Assembly: GCA_023251285.1 (NCBI GenBank)
Contig: JAHEZB010000119.1
Location: 1-6,650 of the forward strand
Direction of reading: 5' to 3'
Source of the DNA: Chitinophagaceae bacterium
Lineage (GTDB): Bacteria > Bacteroidota > Bacteroidia > Chitinophagales > Chitinophagaceae
DNA: 6,650 bases
Part shown: positions 6,273 through 6,650 of the stretch, piece by piece
Numbering within the stretch: position 1 is the stretch's first letter
Layout: each line of letters begins with the position of its first letter
The notes under the pieces: model-generated
Seen by the model: the letters and a program-made list of their open reading frames with translations, nothing else
Database searches by the model: none
Told to the model about the DNA's origin: nothing
Translations under genes and position numbers: made by a program

Positions 6273-6650
6273 ATGAAAAGCCATATCAATATAAAAAAAG
6301 CACCGGTTGTTTTATTCATTATTCTCTTGTGTAACGGTAATGCTTACACGCAAACAGCCACGAGCTGGAATCATAAAAAATGTGCAGTGGTGCTTACTTA
6401 TGATGACGGTTTAAACATCGATTTAAGCAATGTAATTCCTGCATTGGATTCTTTGGGTTTAAAAGGAACTTTTTATATCTCGGATTATTTCTACGGATTA
6501 AATGCGCAAATAGATGGATGGAGAAAAGCCGCTGCAGAAGGCCATGAACTCGGCAATCACACAATCTGGCATCCGTGCGACGGAAGTCTGCCGGGCAGAA
6601 GTTTTGTAAAACCTGATTATGATTTGCATACATACACAGTGAACAGAATG
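6273..6650 (+). CDS. NodB/CE4-type polysaccharide deacetylase, N-terminal part (cut by window end)
   Basis: The first 126 codons of a secreted metal-dependent deacetylase are present and open to the right edge. A Sec signal peptide occupies about residues 1-26 (core APVVLFIILLC, likely cut near NAYT-Q). The NodB domain starts at CAVVLTYDDG: motif 1 is TYDDG (42-46) with D44 as probable base and D45 as metal ligand. Motif 2 is HTIWH (96-100) within GHELGNHTIWHP, giving the two His ligands. Later motifs lie beyond the window. CE4 enzymes remove acetyl groups from chitin oligomers, peptidoglycan or xylan; next to a CE15-like esterase a xylan or related plant glycan is a reasonable guess, but peptidoglycan cannot be excluded. 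The ATG at 6273 is chosen because it precedes the signal peptide and lies 15 nt after the CE15 stop. Its leader shares TCAACAAAAA with that of the GH35 remnant. Confidence 0.88.
   Translation, partial: MKSHINIKKAPVVLFIILLCNGNAYTQTATSWNHKKCAVVLTYDDGLNIDLSNVIPALDSLGLKGTFYISDYFYGLNAQIDGWRKAAAEGHELGNHTIWHPCDGSLPGRSFVKPDYDLHTYTVNRM

Noticed and set aside
6394..6633. 79-codon reverse-strand frame at the right end
   Set aside because: It is antisense to the NodB domain, which shows clear TYDDG and HTIWH motifs on the + strand.

Overview
The window looks like chromosomal DNA from a Bacteroidota species, probably a carbohydrate-degrading soil or plant-associated member of the Chitinophagaceae/Sphingobacteriales type. 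The reasons are AT-rich sequence, A-rich translation starts without clear Shine-Dalgarno sites, a perfect TAnnTTTG promoter element (the Bacteroidota -7 box), Sec signal peptides ending in ..AQ/..SQ, and a set of secreted carbohydrate esterases. The genus-level guess is inference.

Layout: all genes are on the + strand. (i) 2-1264 is the 3' part of a sialate O-acetylesterase-like SGNH esterase with an embedded jelly-roll domain; its start lies left of the window. (ii) 1410-2049 is a type II toxin-antitoxin pair, a DUF6364-like ribbon-helix-helix antitoxin overlapping a PIN_3-type VapC-like toxin by 8 nt, with a promoter/operator that can be read directly. (iii) 2050-2506 is non-coding, with one weak inverted repeat. 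(iv) 2507-4297 is a compact superfamily 1 helicase whose motifs resemble the FBH1 branch of the UvrD/Rep group; it ends in a Myb/SANT-like helix-turn-helix. (v) 4377-4712 is the N-terminal stump of a GH35-type glycosidase. (vi) 4716-6257 is an intact CE15-like (glucuronoyl esterase family) secreted alpha/beta hydrolase. (vii) 6273-6650 is the N-terminal part of a secreted NodB/CE4 polysaccharide deacetylase that runs off the right edge.

The outer genes (esterase, GH35 stump, CE15, CE4) read as one polysaccharide-processing cluster that removes acyl and ester decorations, plausibly from plant hemicellulose or pectin. The toxin-antitoxin pair and the helicase are unrelated to that job and sit in the middle of the cluster. 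The GH35 gene just downstream of them has lost about four fifths of its length, and its remnant ends 3 nt before the CE15 gene in the same reading frame. The simplest reading is a CAZyme cluster interrupted by accessory genes and trimmed by a deletion. I do not see a clear new multi-gene system; the most notable items are the truncated GH35/CE15 junction, the phased operator of the toxin-antitoxin pair, and the helicase-HTH fusion.
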